Of a stretch of 64,000 nt of DNA, positions 55,851 to 64,000 are shown in pieces. Position numbers and translations under genes: made by a program. The notes under the pieces were generated by a model. The model searched no databases, had not been told where the DNA came from, and saw only the letters and a list, made by a program, of their open reading frames with translations. Source of the stretch: Arundinibacter roseus (GTDB lineage: Bacteria > Bacteroidota > Bacteroidia > Cytophagales > Spirosomataceae); the NCBI RefSeq assembly GCF_004348825.1, contig NZ_SMJU01000003.1, forward strand, positions 124,001-188,000, given 5' to 3'. Every line of letters starts with the position of its first letter. The stretch's first letter is position 1.

Positions 55851-57287
55851 ATGAATCTGATCCAATTAGTTGTCGCCGTGCTGAGTTTTTATCCCTGGTC
55901 TGCCGGGGATAAAAACCAACTGGCAACGGAAACCGGATTTGTAAAAGTAAGTACTCGCGACAGCCGCTACCTGGCTTTTGAAAACGATTCGGTATTTATA
56001 CCCATTGGTCCCAATATTTGTTTTCCCCGTTCCGAGCTCAGTACGCAGGGCATTCGGGAGTACTACGAAAGTTACTTTCAGAAACTTTCGCAAAATGGTG
56101 GGAATTATACGCGCATTTGGCTAAGTGCGCCACATTTTGAAGTAGAGCCCCAAACGGCAGGAATGTATGATTCAGGATTGGCCGAACGGACGGATGCAGT
56201 AGTGGCGCTTGCAGAAAAATACGGCATTCGCATTAAGTTTTGTCTGGAACATTTCAGGAAGTTAACCAATTCTCCCGCACGTTTTGCGGGTTCTGTTGCC
56301 TTTGACCGTCCGCCCTACGCCTCGCAGGTTCAGACCATGGAGTCATTTTTTGAATCTGGAATAGGGAAGAATTTATACCTGAAACGTGCTGAATATCTGG
56401 CCAATCGCTACGCAGATAACCCAGTAGTGATGGGTTGGGAACTTTGGAATGAAATAAATGCGGTGCCGCTGAAAGATCCTCAACTGCTGCTAAACTGGAC
56501 CCAGGAAATACTTCCAAAGGTCAAAGAAAGGTTTCCACGGCAGCTTGTGATGCAGAGTTTGGGTAGCATGGATAATCCGTCAGCCATTGAGCTATACAGG
56601 AAATACATGCAACTGCCCACCAACCAAATCGCTCAGGTGCATCGCTATCTGGACGAAGGCGCTCAACTACCAATTTGCCAGGCCCCCATGGATGAGTTGG
56701 CGGCTGACGCCGTTCGTACCCTACGCGCGATTAGTCCCGACAAACCCGTGATACTTTCAGAAGTAGGTGCCGTTGAACCTAATCATGCCGGGCCTTCGCG
56801 ACTGTATGCCAAAGACACGGCGGGCATTCTGCTGCATGATCTGCTGTTTGCTCCCTTCTTTTCGGGCGCTGCGGCTCCCGGTCAGAGCTGGCACTGGGAA
56901 TTTTACATTCACAAGAACAATTTGTGGGGACATTTTGGCCGCTTTCAGCAAGCAATCAAAGGATTTGATCCCGTGGCTCAGAAGGCACAAGCCCGAGAAA
57001 TTCAAAGAAAAAACGGTTTGAAAATTTATGCTTTGGAAGGCCAAAACACTTCGCTATACTGGATTCGGGATGCAACATCAAATTGGAAAACGGAACTGGT
57101 AGAAGGACACTTGCCGAAACCTGTACAGGCACAGCGAATAACCCTGAATTCCAAAAAAAACAACCGAATTACGTTTTATGATCCATGGAAAAATACCTGG
57201 TCAGCTGCTGAAAACCTCAGTGGTACACAGGCAGAAATTCCAGCCTTTACACGCTCACTTGTTGTGAGGGTTGAACATGACAATTGA
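55851..57287 (+). CDS. GH5-like (clan A) glycoside hydrolase
   Basis: A 478-residue secreted enzyme starting at ATG 55851; the GTG at 55827 would add eight residues before the signal (IQLVVAVLSFYPWSAGD). The TIM barrel has the clan-A acid/base Glu201 (VMGWELWNEINA) and the nucleophile Glu304 (PVILSEVGAVE). The layout resembles endo-mannanase or cellulase-like GH5 enzymes, and a C-terminal ~90-residue beta domain follows. The substrate is not certain. It is the third gene of the SusCD locus, 45-70 bp after SusD. Confidence 0.8.
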   Translation: MNLIQLVVAVLSFYPWSAGDKNQLATETGFVKVSTRDSRYLAFENDSVFIPIGPNICFPRSELSTQGIREYYESYFQKLSQNGGNYTRIWLSAPHFEVEPQTAGMYDSGLAERTDAVVALAEKYGIRIKFCLEHFRKLTNSPARFAGSVAFDRPPYASQVQTMESFFESGIGKNLYLKRAEYLANRYADNPVVMGWELWNEINAVPLKDPQLLLNWTQEILPKVKERFPRQLVMQSLGSMDNPSAIELYRKYMQLPTNQIAQVHRYLDEGAQLPICQAPMDELAADAVRTLRAISPDKPVILSEVGAVEPNHAGPSRLYAKDTAGILLHDLLFAPFFSGAAAPGQSWHWEFYIHKNNLWGHFGRFQQAIKGFDPVAQKAQAREIQRKNGLKIYALEGQNTSLYWIRDATSNWKTELVEGHLPKPVQAQRITLNSKKNNRITFYDPWKNTWSAAENLSGTQAEIPAFTRSLVVRVEHDN

Positions 57288-57327
57288 TTTATATCAAACT
57301 AGTTAGACCAGAAAACACCCATCCGTT

Positions 57328-58656
57328 ATGAAGAAAATACTGTTGCTTTTACTTCTGATTAGTTCAGAAGCATATGCCCAAACCACCGCTTTGGATTCGC
57401 TATGGACAAATCCAGAGGTTGAAAAAAGAATTCAGGAAGGTATTGAAGCCAACCGAAAAGGAGAATTTACCCTGAGTTTTCCCGATGCAAAGGGCACCGT
57501 GCAGATTGAGGTGACACAGATAAAACATGCCTTTTTATTTGGTTCCAATATTTTCATGCTAAAAGGGTTCAAAACTGCGGCGCAGAACGAGCGCTACGAA
57601 ACAGTATTCAAGGAATTATTCAATTTGGCCTGTGTTCCATTTTACTGGAAAACGCTCGAACCTCAACAGGGAAAGCTCCGTTACGAAGCGGGAAGTCCGG
57701 AAATTTACCGCCGCCCGCCACCGGATGTCGTACTTGATTTTTGTAAAAAAAATGGAATAACACCCAAAGGTCATACGCTGGTGTGGGACAATACTGCGCA
57801 CGCTGTTCCTGAATGGTTGCCGAAAGATACCAGCAAAATTCAGCCGTTGATCGATCTTCGGATCAGGCAATTGGCCGATCGTTACGGCTCAACGGTCAAA
57901 ACCTGGGATGTTGTCAACGAAGTGCTGAAAGATCATCCCGCAGTTCCAATGCCCCCTGAATATCCGTTGAAAGCTTTTATGACCGCTCAGCGGAACTTCC
58001 CCACGGATACCCGCCTTTTTCTCAACGAGGTTACGACCGAATCCTGGCAAAACTACCACCGGGAATACACGCCTTTTAACTTACTGATTAATGATTTAAA
58101 AAATAGAGGCGCCCGAATTGACGGTTTGGGGCTGCAATTCCACTTTTTTAGCGAACCTCTGCATCACAACGTAGTAGCAGGTAAGGCCATGAAGCCGGAC
58201 GAACTTTTCAAAGCTTTGGATCTCTATGGCAAACACAATCTGCCAATTCACGTATCAGAAATTACGATTCCTGCCTTGCCCCACACGTCCGAAGGATTGG
58301 AAAATCAGGCCAAACTTACCCGCAATTTTTACCGGCTTTGGTTTAGTCATCCGGCGGTTGAATCGATCATTTGGTGGAACGTGGCCGACGGTACCGCCGT
58401 AGCGGGAGAAGACAAATGGCGGGGTGGATTTCTGGACGAGAACCTGCAACCCAAACCCGCTTATCACGCGCTGAATACCTTAATCAACCAGGAATGGAAA
58501 ACCAATTTTAACGCTACGGTTTCAACCAAGTCCCATTCGTTCAAAGGATTTTATGGAGATTATGTAGTAAAGGTTACCCGGCAGGGCAAAACGACCGAAC
58601 ATACGTTTTCAATCAAAAAAGATTCACCCAAACAACTCGCAATTTCTCTCAACTAA
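57328..58656 (+). CDS. GH10-family glycoside hydrolase, divergent subsites
   Basis: A 442-residue secreted enzyme (signal LLLLLLISSEAYAQ). The GH10 barrel has the acid/base Glu198 (TWDVVNEVLK) and nucleophile Glu311 (IHVSEITIP). The usual substrate-binding ENxMKW block reads CVPFYWKTLEP (102-112), and the WHSQ block reads WDNT (153-156). The retained catalysis with changed -1/-2 subsites suggests a substrate other than plain xylan. A small C-terminal beta domain (about 390-442) is added. It lies 41 bp after the GH5-like gene. Confidence 0.88.
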   Translation: MKKILLLLLLISSEAYAQTTALDSLWTNPEVEKRIQEGIEANRKGEFTLSFPDAKGTVQIEVTQIKHAFLFGSNIFMLKGFKTAAQNERYETVFKELFNLACVPFYWKTLEPQQGKLRYEAGSPEIYRRPPPDVVLDFCKKNGITPKGHTLVWDNTAHAVPEWLPKDTSKIQPLIDLRIRQLADRYGSTVKTWDVVNEVLKDHPAVPMPPEYPLKAFMTAQRNFPTDTRLFLNEVTTESWQNYHREYTPFNLLINDLKNRGARIDGLGLQFHFFSEPLHHNVVAGKAMKPDELFKALDLYGKHNLPIHVSEITIPALPHTSEGLENQAKLTRNFYRLWFSHPAVESIIWWNVADGTAVAGEDKWRGGFLDENLQPKPAYHALNTLINQEWKTNFNATVSTKSHSFKGFYGDYVVKVTRQGKTTEHTFSIKKDSPKQLAISLN

Positions 58657-58689
58657 TTCTTATTTCCTGATCGGAAAGCAACGTATTGT

Positions 58690-59880
58690 ATGAAAATCAT
58701 TGACATCAGAACCCGCTGTGTAGCCATTCCGCTCAATGCACAGCTTCGGCACAACACGGGCGTTCACCCCGGCTATTTTCTTCGCACCATTCTGGAAGTC
58801 ATCACTGACGAGGGTGTGACGGGCTTGGGTGAAGTCGGTGGCGGCGATCAGCGGGCGGCTCTGCAAAAGTTGAAGCCCCGAATTGTGGGTTTGGATCCGT
58901 TTCACCTCGAAACACTGAAACTCAAAGTGCTGCGCTCAATTTATTACATGTCCAACAGTCGGCTTTACGCGGCCATAGAAATGGCGTGTCTGGACATTCA
59001 GGGAAAAATTATGGGACGTCCCATGAGCGATCTGCTTGGTGGACAGGTGCGCAGTGAGATACCCATGATAGGGTATTTGTTTTGGCGCTACGATAGACCG
59101 GGGGGCGGTCATGACCAAACCGCCGAAGACCTGGCCGACTACTGTGTAGAACTACACGAGACATTGGGGGTAAATTCCATGAAACTGAAAGCCGGAGTTA
59201 TGAAACCCATGGAGGAAGCCCGTGTACTGGAACTGTGCCGACAGAAACTGGGCGACGACTTTGGGCTTCGCATTGACCCTAATGGCGTGTGGTCGGTGGC
59301 TACGGCGGTGCAAGTGGGCAAACGGCTCGAAGATCTTAACATCGAGTATTTTGAGGATCCATCCTGGGGTTTGAATGGCAATGCGGCCGTTCGGCAACAG
59401 GTGCGCATACCCATTGCGACCAATATGTACCCCGCCCGATTTGACGATCTGGCACCCGCCATCAAGATGAACGCGGTAGATATTGTCCTCACGGATTTGC
59501 ACTACTGGGAAGGTCCGCGGGGCGTGAAGGATTTGGTGGCTATTTGTAACACATTTAATCTCGGTGTGGCCATGCACAGCGGGGCTGAGTTTGGCATTGA
59601 ACTCGCCGCGATGCTGCATACCGCCTCCACAATTCCGACCATGACTTTTGCGGGTGATGCACATTATCACTACCTGACGGATGATATTATTGAAGGCGGA
59701 CTGTTGCCTTACGAGAATGGCTGCATCAAAGTACCGCAGGGACCGGGTTTGGGCGTACGTCTGGATGAGGATAAAATGAAGTTTTATGAAAAATACTACG
59801 AAGAAAAAGGCGATTACTACGCCCGTTTTCATCAGGATCCCTACCAACCTGACTGGTACCCAACCGTGGGTGGAGTTTAA
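58690..59880 (+). CDS. Enolase-superfamily sugar-acid dehydratase (glucarate-dehydratase-like)
   Basis: A 396-residue enolase-superfamily enzyme. The general-base motif KLK is at 165-167 (MKLKAG). Metal ligands Asp196 (RIDPNG), Glu222 (YFEDPS) and Asn245 (ATNMY), then Asp269 and His296 (AMHSGAE), follow the glucarate dehydratase pattern (KxK, D, E, N, D...H). It should dehydrate an aldonate or aldarate to a 2-keto-3-deoxy product in the cytoplasm. It has no signal peptide. Within this locus it would process the oxidised sugar released from the glycan (inference). Confidence 0.88.
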   Translation: MKIIDIRTRCVAIPLNAQLRHNTGVHPGYFLRTILEVITDEGVTGLGEVGGGDQRAALQKLKPRIVGLDPFHLETLKLKVLRSIYYMSNSRLYAAIEMACLDIQGKIMGRPMSDLLGGQVRSEIPMIGYLFWRYDRPGGGHDQTAEDLADYCVELHETLGVNSMKLKAGVMKPMEEARVLELCRQKLGDDFGLRIDPNGVWSVATAVQVGKRLEDLNIEYFEDPSWGLNGNAAVRQQVRIPIATNMYPARFDDLAPAIKMNAVDIVLTDLHYWEGPRGVKDLVAICNTFNLGVAMHSGAEFGIELAAMLHTASTIPTMTFAGDAHYHYLTDDIIEGGLLPYENGCIKVPQGPGLGVRLDEDKMKFYEKYYEEKGDYYARFHQDPYQPDWYPTVGGV

Positions 59881-59891
59881 CTGCTAGTTTT

Positions 59892-60689
59892 ATGCGACTG
59901 ACAAAAAAGAAAGCACTCGTCACCGGAGCCTCCCGCGGCATTGGCAAAGCCATAGCGTTGCAATTGGCGAAAGAAGGCTGCACAGTAGGCGTGCATTTCC
60001 TGAAAAATGAATCCGAAGCACAGCTGGTAGCCGATCAGATCGTGGCGATGGGGAGTGAAGCTTATATTTTTCAGGCTGATTTGTCTGATTCCCAACAGGC
60101 TATTCAACTGGGTCAACAAGCCTGGGAAAGCATGCAGGGTTTTGATTTTCTGATCAATAATGCGGGTTTATCCTACAAAAAACACTTTCTGGACACGAGC
60201 GAGTCCGACGTAGATGATTTCATGAATGTCAATTACAAAGGACCATTTTTTTTAACCCAAACCGTTGCAAGATACATGGTTAGCCGTGGAGAGGGAGGTA
60301 GCATTTCCAGCATCACCTCCGTCAACGGCGTCAGACCCAACTACGGTCAGGCGGCCTATGGTGCATCCAAAAGCGCCCTCGAAACCCTGATGCAGGCCGC
60401 TGCGCTGGAACTCGCCCCGCATGGCATCAACGTGAACACCTTTGCCGTCGGTGCTGTCGAGACCGACATGACGGCTGAGGCGCGCGCCAATCCCACCTTT
60501 TTTAAAGAAGTCATAGATGGCATTCCCGCCGGCCGTTTTGGACTACCCGAAGAAATCGCCGCCGTAGTGGTAGACCTGCTCTCTTCGGGCACCTACCTGA
60601 CGGGCGCTTCGCTGGTTATTGATGGCGGCATGCTGCTAATGCGCGGCTACGGCAAAGGTTCACCTTACAAAAACCCAGATGAATCATGA
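59892..60689 (+). CDS. Short-chain dehydrogenase/reductase (SDR)
   Basis: A 265-residue classical SDR: TGASRGIG (11-18), FLINNAGLSY, Ser143 (ITSVNG), Tyr156 and Lys160 (YGASK), and SLVIDGG. It resembles glucose 1-dehydrogenase or gluconate 5-dehydrogenase-like SDRs. Together with the enolase gene 11 bp upstream it could oxidise the sugar before dehydration, or reduce a product (inference). Its stop overlaps the next start by 4 bp. Confidence 0.9.
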   Translation: MRLTKKKALVTGASRGIGKAIALQLAKEGCTVGVHFLKNESEAQLVADQIVAMGSEAYIFQADLSDSQQAIQLGQQAWESMQGFDFLINNAGLSYKKHFLDTSESDVDDFMNVNYKGPFFLTQTVARYMVSRGEGGSISSITSVNGVRPNYGQAAYGASKSALETLMQAAALELAPHGINVNTFAVGAVETDMTAEARANPTFFKEVIDGIPAGRFGLPEEIAAVVVDLLSSGTYLTGASLVIDGGMLLMRGYGKGSPYKNPDES

Positions 60690-63562
60690 AAAAACTTCTG
60701 TTTATACTACTGATAACCTGCCATTTTTCTTTTGGACAAACTGAAAAAAATCTCTGGCAGCCTTACCGTATCAGCGAGCGTAGCGGCTCAGCGCACGTGG
60801 ATTTATCCGGCACAGGCTGGACACTCGGTCACACCGATCAACCCATCTCTGGTTTGTCTGAGTTAAAAACGTTGAAAGACGAATTTGAGACCAGTATTCC
60901 TAACTCGGTTCACTGGTCGTACTATAAAGCAGGTAAATTGCCGCATCCCTACTACCACAAAAATTCCGAGCAATATCTGTTTATGGATGAAAAGGTGTGG
61001 TACTACCGTAAATCCTTCAAAAAGCCTGCTCATACTCAAACAGATGTGGCCTTTCTGTGCTTCGACGGCGTCGATTATTTTGCCAGAGTTTGGCTCAATG
61101 ACTCTTTGCTGGGCGTACACGAAGGCATGTTTGGCGGACCAACCGTAGAAGTCAGCAGGTTTTTAAAAGATGAAAATGAGCTGGTCGTAGAAGTTCGGGC
61201 GGGCAACTGGGGCCAAAAAGCTACCCGGCTGGAAGACCTGCCCCGCGAGGGTGGAACCGGCGAGCGTGATTACTCCAAACGTACCGGATTCAATCCCCGG
61301 GCAAGCGGTAAAATCATTAAACCCTGGGTAATCTCGGGTGGCAGCGGTGGCGAGGCATTTTTTAGTGTAGGCATGTGGCAGGGTGTGCGCCTGGAAATCA
61401 TGCCGGCCTTTCATCTGGAAAGACCGTATCTGACCACAAAGTCGCTTAGCGCTACGGAGGGAAAAGTGCACCTTTCTCTGGAAGTTTTTGCCAATGCGCA
61501 TTCACTTCAAAAAACATTGCATCCGTGGCAAAATACTCAGCTTAATCACCCTAACGAAAAAGGAAGCCGCTACGATCCGGTTGAAGGAAAGTGGAGCGTG
61601 CAGGTAGAAATAACACCTAAAAACCCGGCAACCAAAGGCTCTGCAAAGCCCCTGATTCAGGAATTTCAGCTCAAACTGTATGAAGGAAGAAACTGGCTCG
61701 AACAGGATTTGACACTGCCAAATCCGGCCCTTTGGAATCCAAATGGACTGGGCGATGCCAATTTATACGAGGTAAAACTTACACTGAAAAATGATCAGAA
61801 GGCTGTCGATCAGCTCAGCTTTGACTATGGCCTGCGGACTATTGAGCGGGTGGCCACTGCCGGACCGCGCACTTTTGACCGCTGGGAGAACTGGCAGTTT
61901 GTAGTCAACGGGCAGAAGATTTTTGTTAAAGGCATGAATTTCACCCCACAGGATATTCTGCTGGATCTGCCCTACGAGCGCTACCGCTGGACGCTGGAAG
62001 CAGCCAAAAAAATGGGCGTTCAACTCATCCGCATCTGGGGTGGTGGACTGCTCGAATCCGATCATCTGTATGACATTTGCAACGAATTGGGCATCATGGT
62101 CTGGCAGGATTTCCCGATTGGCAATCAGGACACGCCGGGCTATCCGCAGGACGTGTGGGAGGCGCAGGTAGTACAGAATATCTTCCGGCTTCGCAATCAT
62201 CCGTCACTGGCTGTCTGGTGTGGGGGTAATGAGTTTAATCCTTACTCCTACGGAAATGCTGCTTCAATCGGCATTCTGGAACGCAACCTGGATATTTTTG
62301 ATAAATCCGTAGCGACGGCCGCCCGCTTTTTTGTCCGCACTACTCCCGATGACGGCAGCATGCACGCCTACCCTGACATGGATCCCAATTGGTACAACCG
62401 CAGCTACAAATACGAAGCGTGGGTATCCGAAACGGGCATGCACTCCATTCCCGAACCCGCTGTTTTTCGGGAAACGGTCAACGCAAAAGAGTTTTTTGAT
62501 TTGGGAAAAATGTGGGAAAAAGACTTTGCTGATAAGCATCCGGAATTCACCCATCACTTTACCGAATACGGCCCAAGCCGGGTGCCACGCATGCTGAGCC
62601 GGGCCTCGCATATTTCGGACATGAAAGATCCGTCGCTGGAAACGATTTCGGAAGCTACGCAGGTAGGCGCAGGAGAATTTTACCAGATTTTTTCGGAAAA
62701 AATGCAGGGGAATTATCCCGTAACTGCCGGCCTGATGCCCTGGGTTTTCAAGCGGCATTGGCCCGTCATTGCCATTCAGCTCATGGATTGGTTTGGCAAT
62801 GCGGCGGCGCCTTACTACTTTTTGAAAAGGACCTACGAGCCCACCCACGTAGCGGCTGATTTGCCACGACTGCTCTGGAAATCAGGTGAAAACCTGCCGC
62901 TTAATGCCCGAATCACCCATTCCTTGCCATCAGATTTGCGGGGTACTGTTTCGGTCAGTGTGCTGGATGATTCATTTAAAAACCTTTATGGTAAAACATT
63001 GACCGTTAGTCAAAAGGCAAGCAGCCGGGCAACCGTGACGCCGCTGTTTGATCTGGGGAGTTTTAGCATTCCAACTTCTTACAACGACCGATACCTGTTT
63101 GTGCTGCTCGAATTTAAGGATCAGGGCGGGAAACTGCTTTCGCGCTCATTTTATTTTCCGAGGGTTTTGTCAAAAATGCAGGAATCGGATTTTTATAATC
63201 AGTATGTCAATCAGCCCATGAACTGGATTACCCTCGAAAACGGCCCGTTCTTAAAACCTACGGTTGAAAAAACCAGCACGCAGCTTACTATGGTGAAGGT
63301 TTCTGAACAAAAAACTTCACGGGACCGCAGTGCAGTAAAGATTCGCGTGACCAATACCGGAAAAGTGCCGGCATTTATGATGAAAGTATATATTACCGGG
63401 ACCAAACGCGCCTTTACCGCATCCGACAATTTTGACTGGCTGGCTGCCGGAGAAAGTCGCCTGATTGACCTGGATGTGCTCTGGCGTGAGCCTGCCGAAT
63501 CCTCCAAAGCCGTGCTGGAAGTATCTGCCTGGAACGCTCCTAAACAAGAAATCAAGCCATGA
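60686..63562 (+). CDS. GH2-family glycoside hydrolase, beta-mannosidase-like
   Basis: A 958-residue secreted enzyme (signal LLFILLITCHFSFGQ). A GH2 sugar-binding sandwich (WYYRKSFKKP, GVDYFARVWLND) precedes an Ig-like domain and a TIM barrel. The acid/base is Glu516 in WCGGNEF; Glu627 (HFTEYGPSRV) is the likely nucleophile. The insertion of a long exported beta-sandwich tail (about 770-958) is typical of mannosidase/glucosaminidase GH2 enzymes of Bacteroidota. It removes terminal beta-sugars from oligosaccharides. It overlaps the SDR by 4 bp and the MFS gene by 4 bp, so all are coupled. Confidence 0.86.
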   Translation: MKKLLFILLITCHFSFGQTEKNLWQPYRISERSGSAHVDLSGTGWTLGHTDQPISGLSELKTLKDEFETSIPNSVHWSYYKAGKLPHPYYHKNSEQYLFMDEKVWYYRKSFKKPAHTQTDVAFLCFDGVDYFARVWLNDSLLGVHEGMFGGPTVEVSRFLKDENELVVEVRAGNWGQKATRLEDLPREGGTGERDYSKRTGFNPRASGKIIKPWVISGGSGGEAFFSVGMWQGVRLEIMPAFHLERPYLTTKSLSATEGKVHLSLEVFANAHSLQKTLHPWQNTQLNHPNEKGSRYDPVEGKWSVQVEITPKNPATKGSAKPLIQEFQLKLYEGRNWLEQDLTLPNPALWNPNGLGDANLYEVKLTLKNDQKAVDQLSFDYGLRTIERVATAGPRTFDRWENWQFVVNGQKIFVKGMNFTPQDILLDLPYERYRWTLEAAKKMGVQLIRIWGGGLLESDHLYDICNELGIMVWQDFPIGNQDTPGYPQDVWEAQVVQNIFRLRNHPSLAVWCGGNEFNPYSYGNAASIGILERNLDIFDKSVATAARFFVRTTPDDGSMHAYPDMDPNWYNRSYKYEAWVSETGMHSIPEPAVFRETVNAKEFFDLGKMWEKDFADKHPEFTHHFTEYGPSRVPRMLSRASHISDMKDPSLETISEATQVGAGEFYQIFSEKMQGNYPVTAGLMPWVFKRHWPVIAIQLMDWFGNAAAPYYFLKRTYEPTHVAADLPRLLWKSGENLPLNARITHSLPSDLRGTVSVSVLDDSFKNLYGKTLTVSQKASSRATVTPLFDLGSFSIPTSYNDRYLFVLLEFKDQGGKLLSRSFYFPRVLSKMQESDFYNQYVNQPMNWITLENGPFLKPTVEKTSTQLTMVKVSEQKTSRDRSAVKIRVTNTGKVPAFMMKVYITGTKRAFTASDNFDWLAAGESRLIDLDVLWREPAESSKAVLEVSAWNAPKQEIKP

Positions 63563-64000
63563 ACGCACCTTCCGAAATACCTTCAAAAATTCCAACTGCA
63601 AAAAAATCAGGAGGCTTCCGACATTGGGAATTGCTGGTGCTGCTTTGGCTGGCTTTTTTCCTCAATCAGGCCGACCGGCAGATTTTCAGCGTGGTTCTAC
63701 CGTTGATTCGCAGCGACTTAGGCTTTACCGACGCCGAGCTGGGACTAATTGCCTCCTCGCTGGTTTGGACCTACGGCTTGCTGGTTCCCATCGCCGGTTT
63801 TCTGGGCGACCGTTTTTCCAGACGCAACATCATCGGTTTTTGCCTGTTGTTCTGGTCGGTAGCTACCCTTTTCACCGGACTTTGTGCCACACTGGTGCAG
63901 TTCATTTTGCTACGGGGCATTGCCACGGGTGGAGGCGAGGCTTTCTATGCACCGTCTTCTAATGCGCTGCTTGGTGAAAAGTATGCCAAAAGCCGGGCCT
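63559..64000 (+). CDS. MFS transporter, 3' end outside the window
   Basis: The first 147 codons of an MFS carrier. It starts at ATG 63559, overlapping the GH2 stop (ATGA). After a polar N-terminus comes helix 1 (HWELLVLLWLAFFLNQADRQ), then the MFS motif A-like loop GFLGDRFSRRNIIGFC and RGIATGGGEAFYAPSS. The pattern NQADRQIFSVVLPLI resembles anion:cation symporter-type hexuronate/sugar-acid importers. It would bring released monosaccharides or sugar acids into the cytoplasm for the enolase and SDR. Confidence 0.86.
   Translation, partial: MNAPSEIPSKIPTAKKSGGFRHWELLVLLWLAFFLNQADRQIFSVVLPLIRSDLGFTDAELGLIASSLVWTYGLLVPIAGFLGDRFSRRNIIGFCLLFWSVATLFTGLCATLVQFILLRGIATGGGEAFYAPSSNALLGEKYAKSRA

Noticed and set aside
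63465-63962. 165-codon plus-strand frame at the right edge
   Set aside because: It is out of frame with the MFS transporter, whose start at 63559 and helices are convincing.
1-64000. CRISPR arrays, tRNA, rRNA and known riboswitches
   Set aside because: No regularly spaced repeats, cloverleaf or conserved rRNA/riboswitch blocks were seen by eye; a covariance-model scan would be decisive.

Overview
The window reads as chromosomal DNA of a Bacteroidota bacterium, probably of the order Cytophagales (inference). The evidence is a SusC/SusD pair, TonB receptors with carboxypeptidase-like N-terminal domains, a BlaI/M56 pair, LytTR regulation, SdrD_B/DUF11 surface proteins, many secreted glycan enzymes and a match to the Bacteroidota -7 promoter element TAnnTTTG. 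I saw no rRNA, tRNA, CRISPR array, prophage or intact insertion sequence.

Layout. 1-5 kb: the 3' part of a large surface protein, a LuxR-type regulator, a LytTR response regulator whose phospho-acceptor Asp is Glu, and a broken IS30-family transposase. 5-14.7 kb: an AraC regulator divergent from a tightly packed set of sugar or sugar-acid enzymes (SDR, ROK kinase, SIS protein, FAD oxidoreductase, phosphotriesterase-like hydrolase, two Gfo/Idh/MocA proteins, a TIM-barrel isomerase) with no transporter. 14.8-27.5 kb: housekeeping and accessory single genes (TraB/GumN, DUF2721, DUF4385, YdeI-like, ACR3 arsenite exporter, DPP-IV-like peptidase) and a divergent pair of glycan enzymes (DUF5060/apiosidase-like and heparinase II/III-like). 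28.2-31.8 kb: an AT-rich, translationally coupled four-gene operon with two GT2 glycosyltransferases, a Pyr4/PaxB-like membrane terpene cyclase and a UbiA prenyltransferase. This is the best candidate for an undescribed system. 32.5-50 kb: a heme-type TonB receptor, a zinc-finger/leucine-zipper mini-protein, a double alpha/beta-hydrolase, an SDR, a pyruvyl-transferase-like relic, a BlaI/M56 operon with two visible operator dyads, DUF808 and DUF2254 membrane proteins, a second SdrD_B surface protein and a siderophore receptor/PepSY operon. 50.3-64 kb: an IclR-headed polysaccharide utilization locus running off the right edge.

How the genes work together. The right-hand locus appears to bind a glycan at the surface (SusC/SusD), cut it (GH5-like, GH10, GH2), import products (MFS) and oxidise or dehydrate them (SDR, glucarate-dehydratase-like enolase). 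The left-hand AraC cluster probably handles another unusual sugar or sugar acid by oxidation, lactone opening and phosphorylation. The terpene operon could prenylate an acceptor, cyclise the prenyl chain in the membrane and glycosylate the product. None of the substrates can be read from sequence alone.
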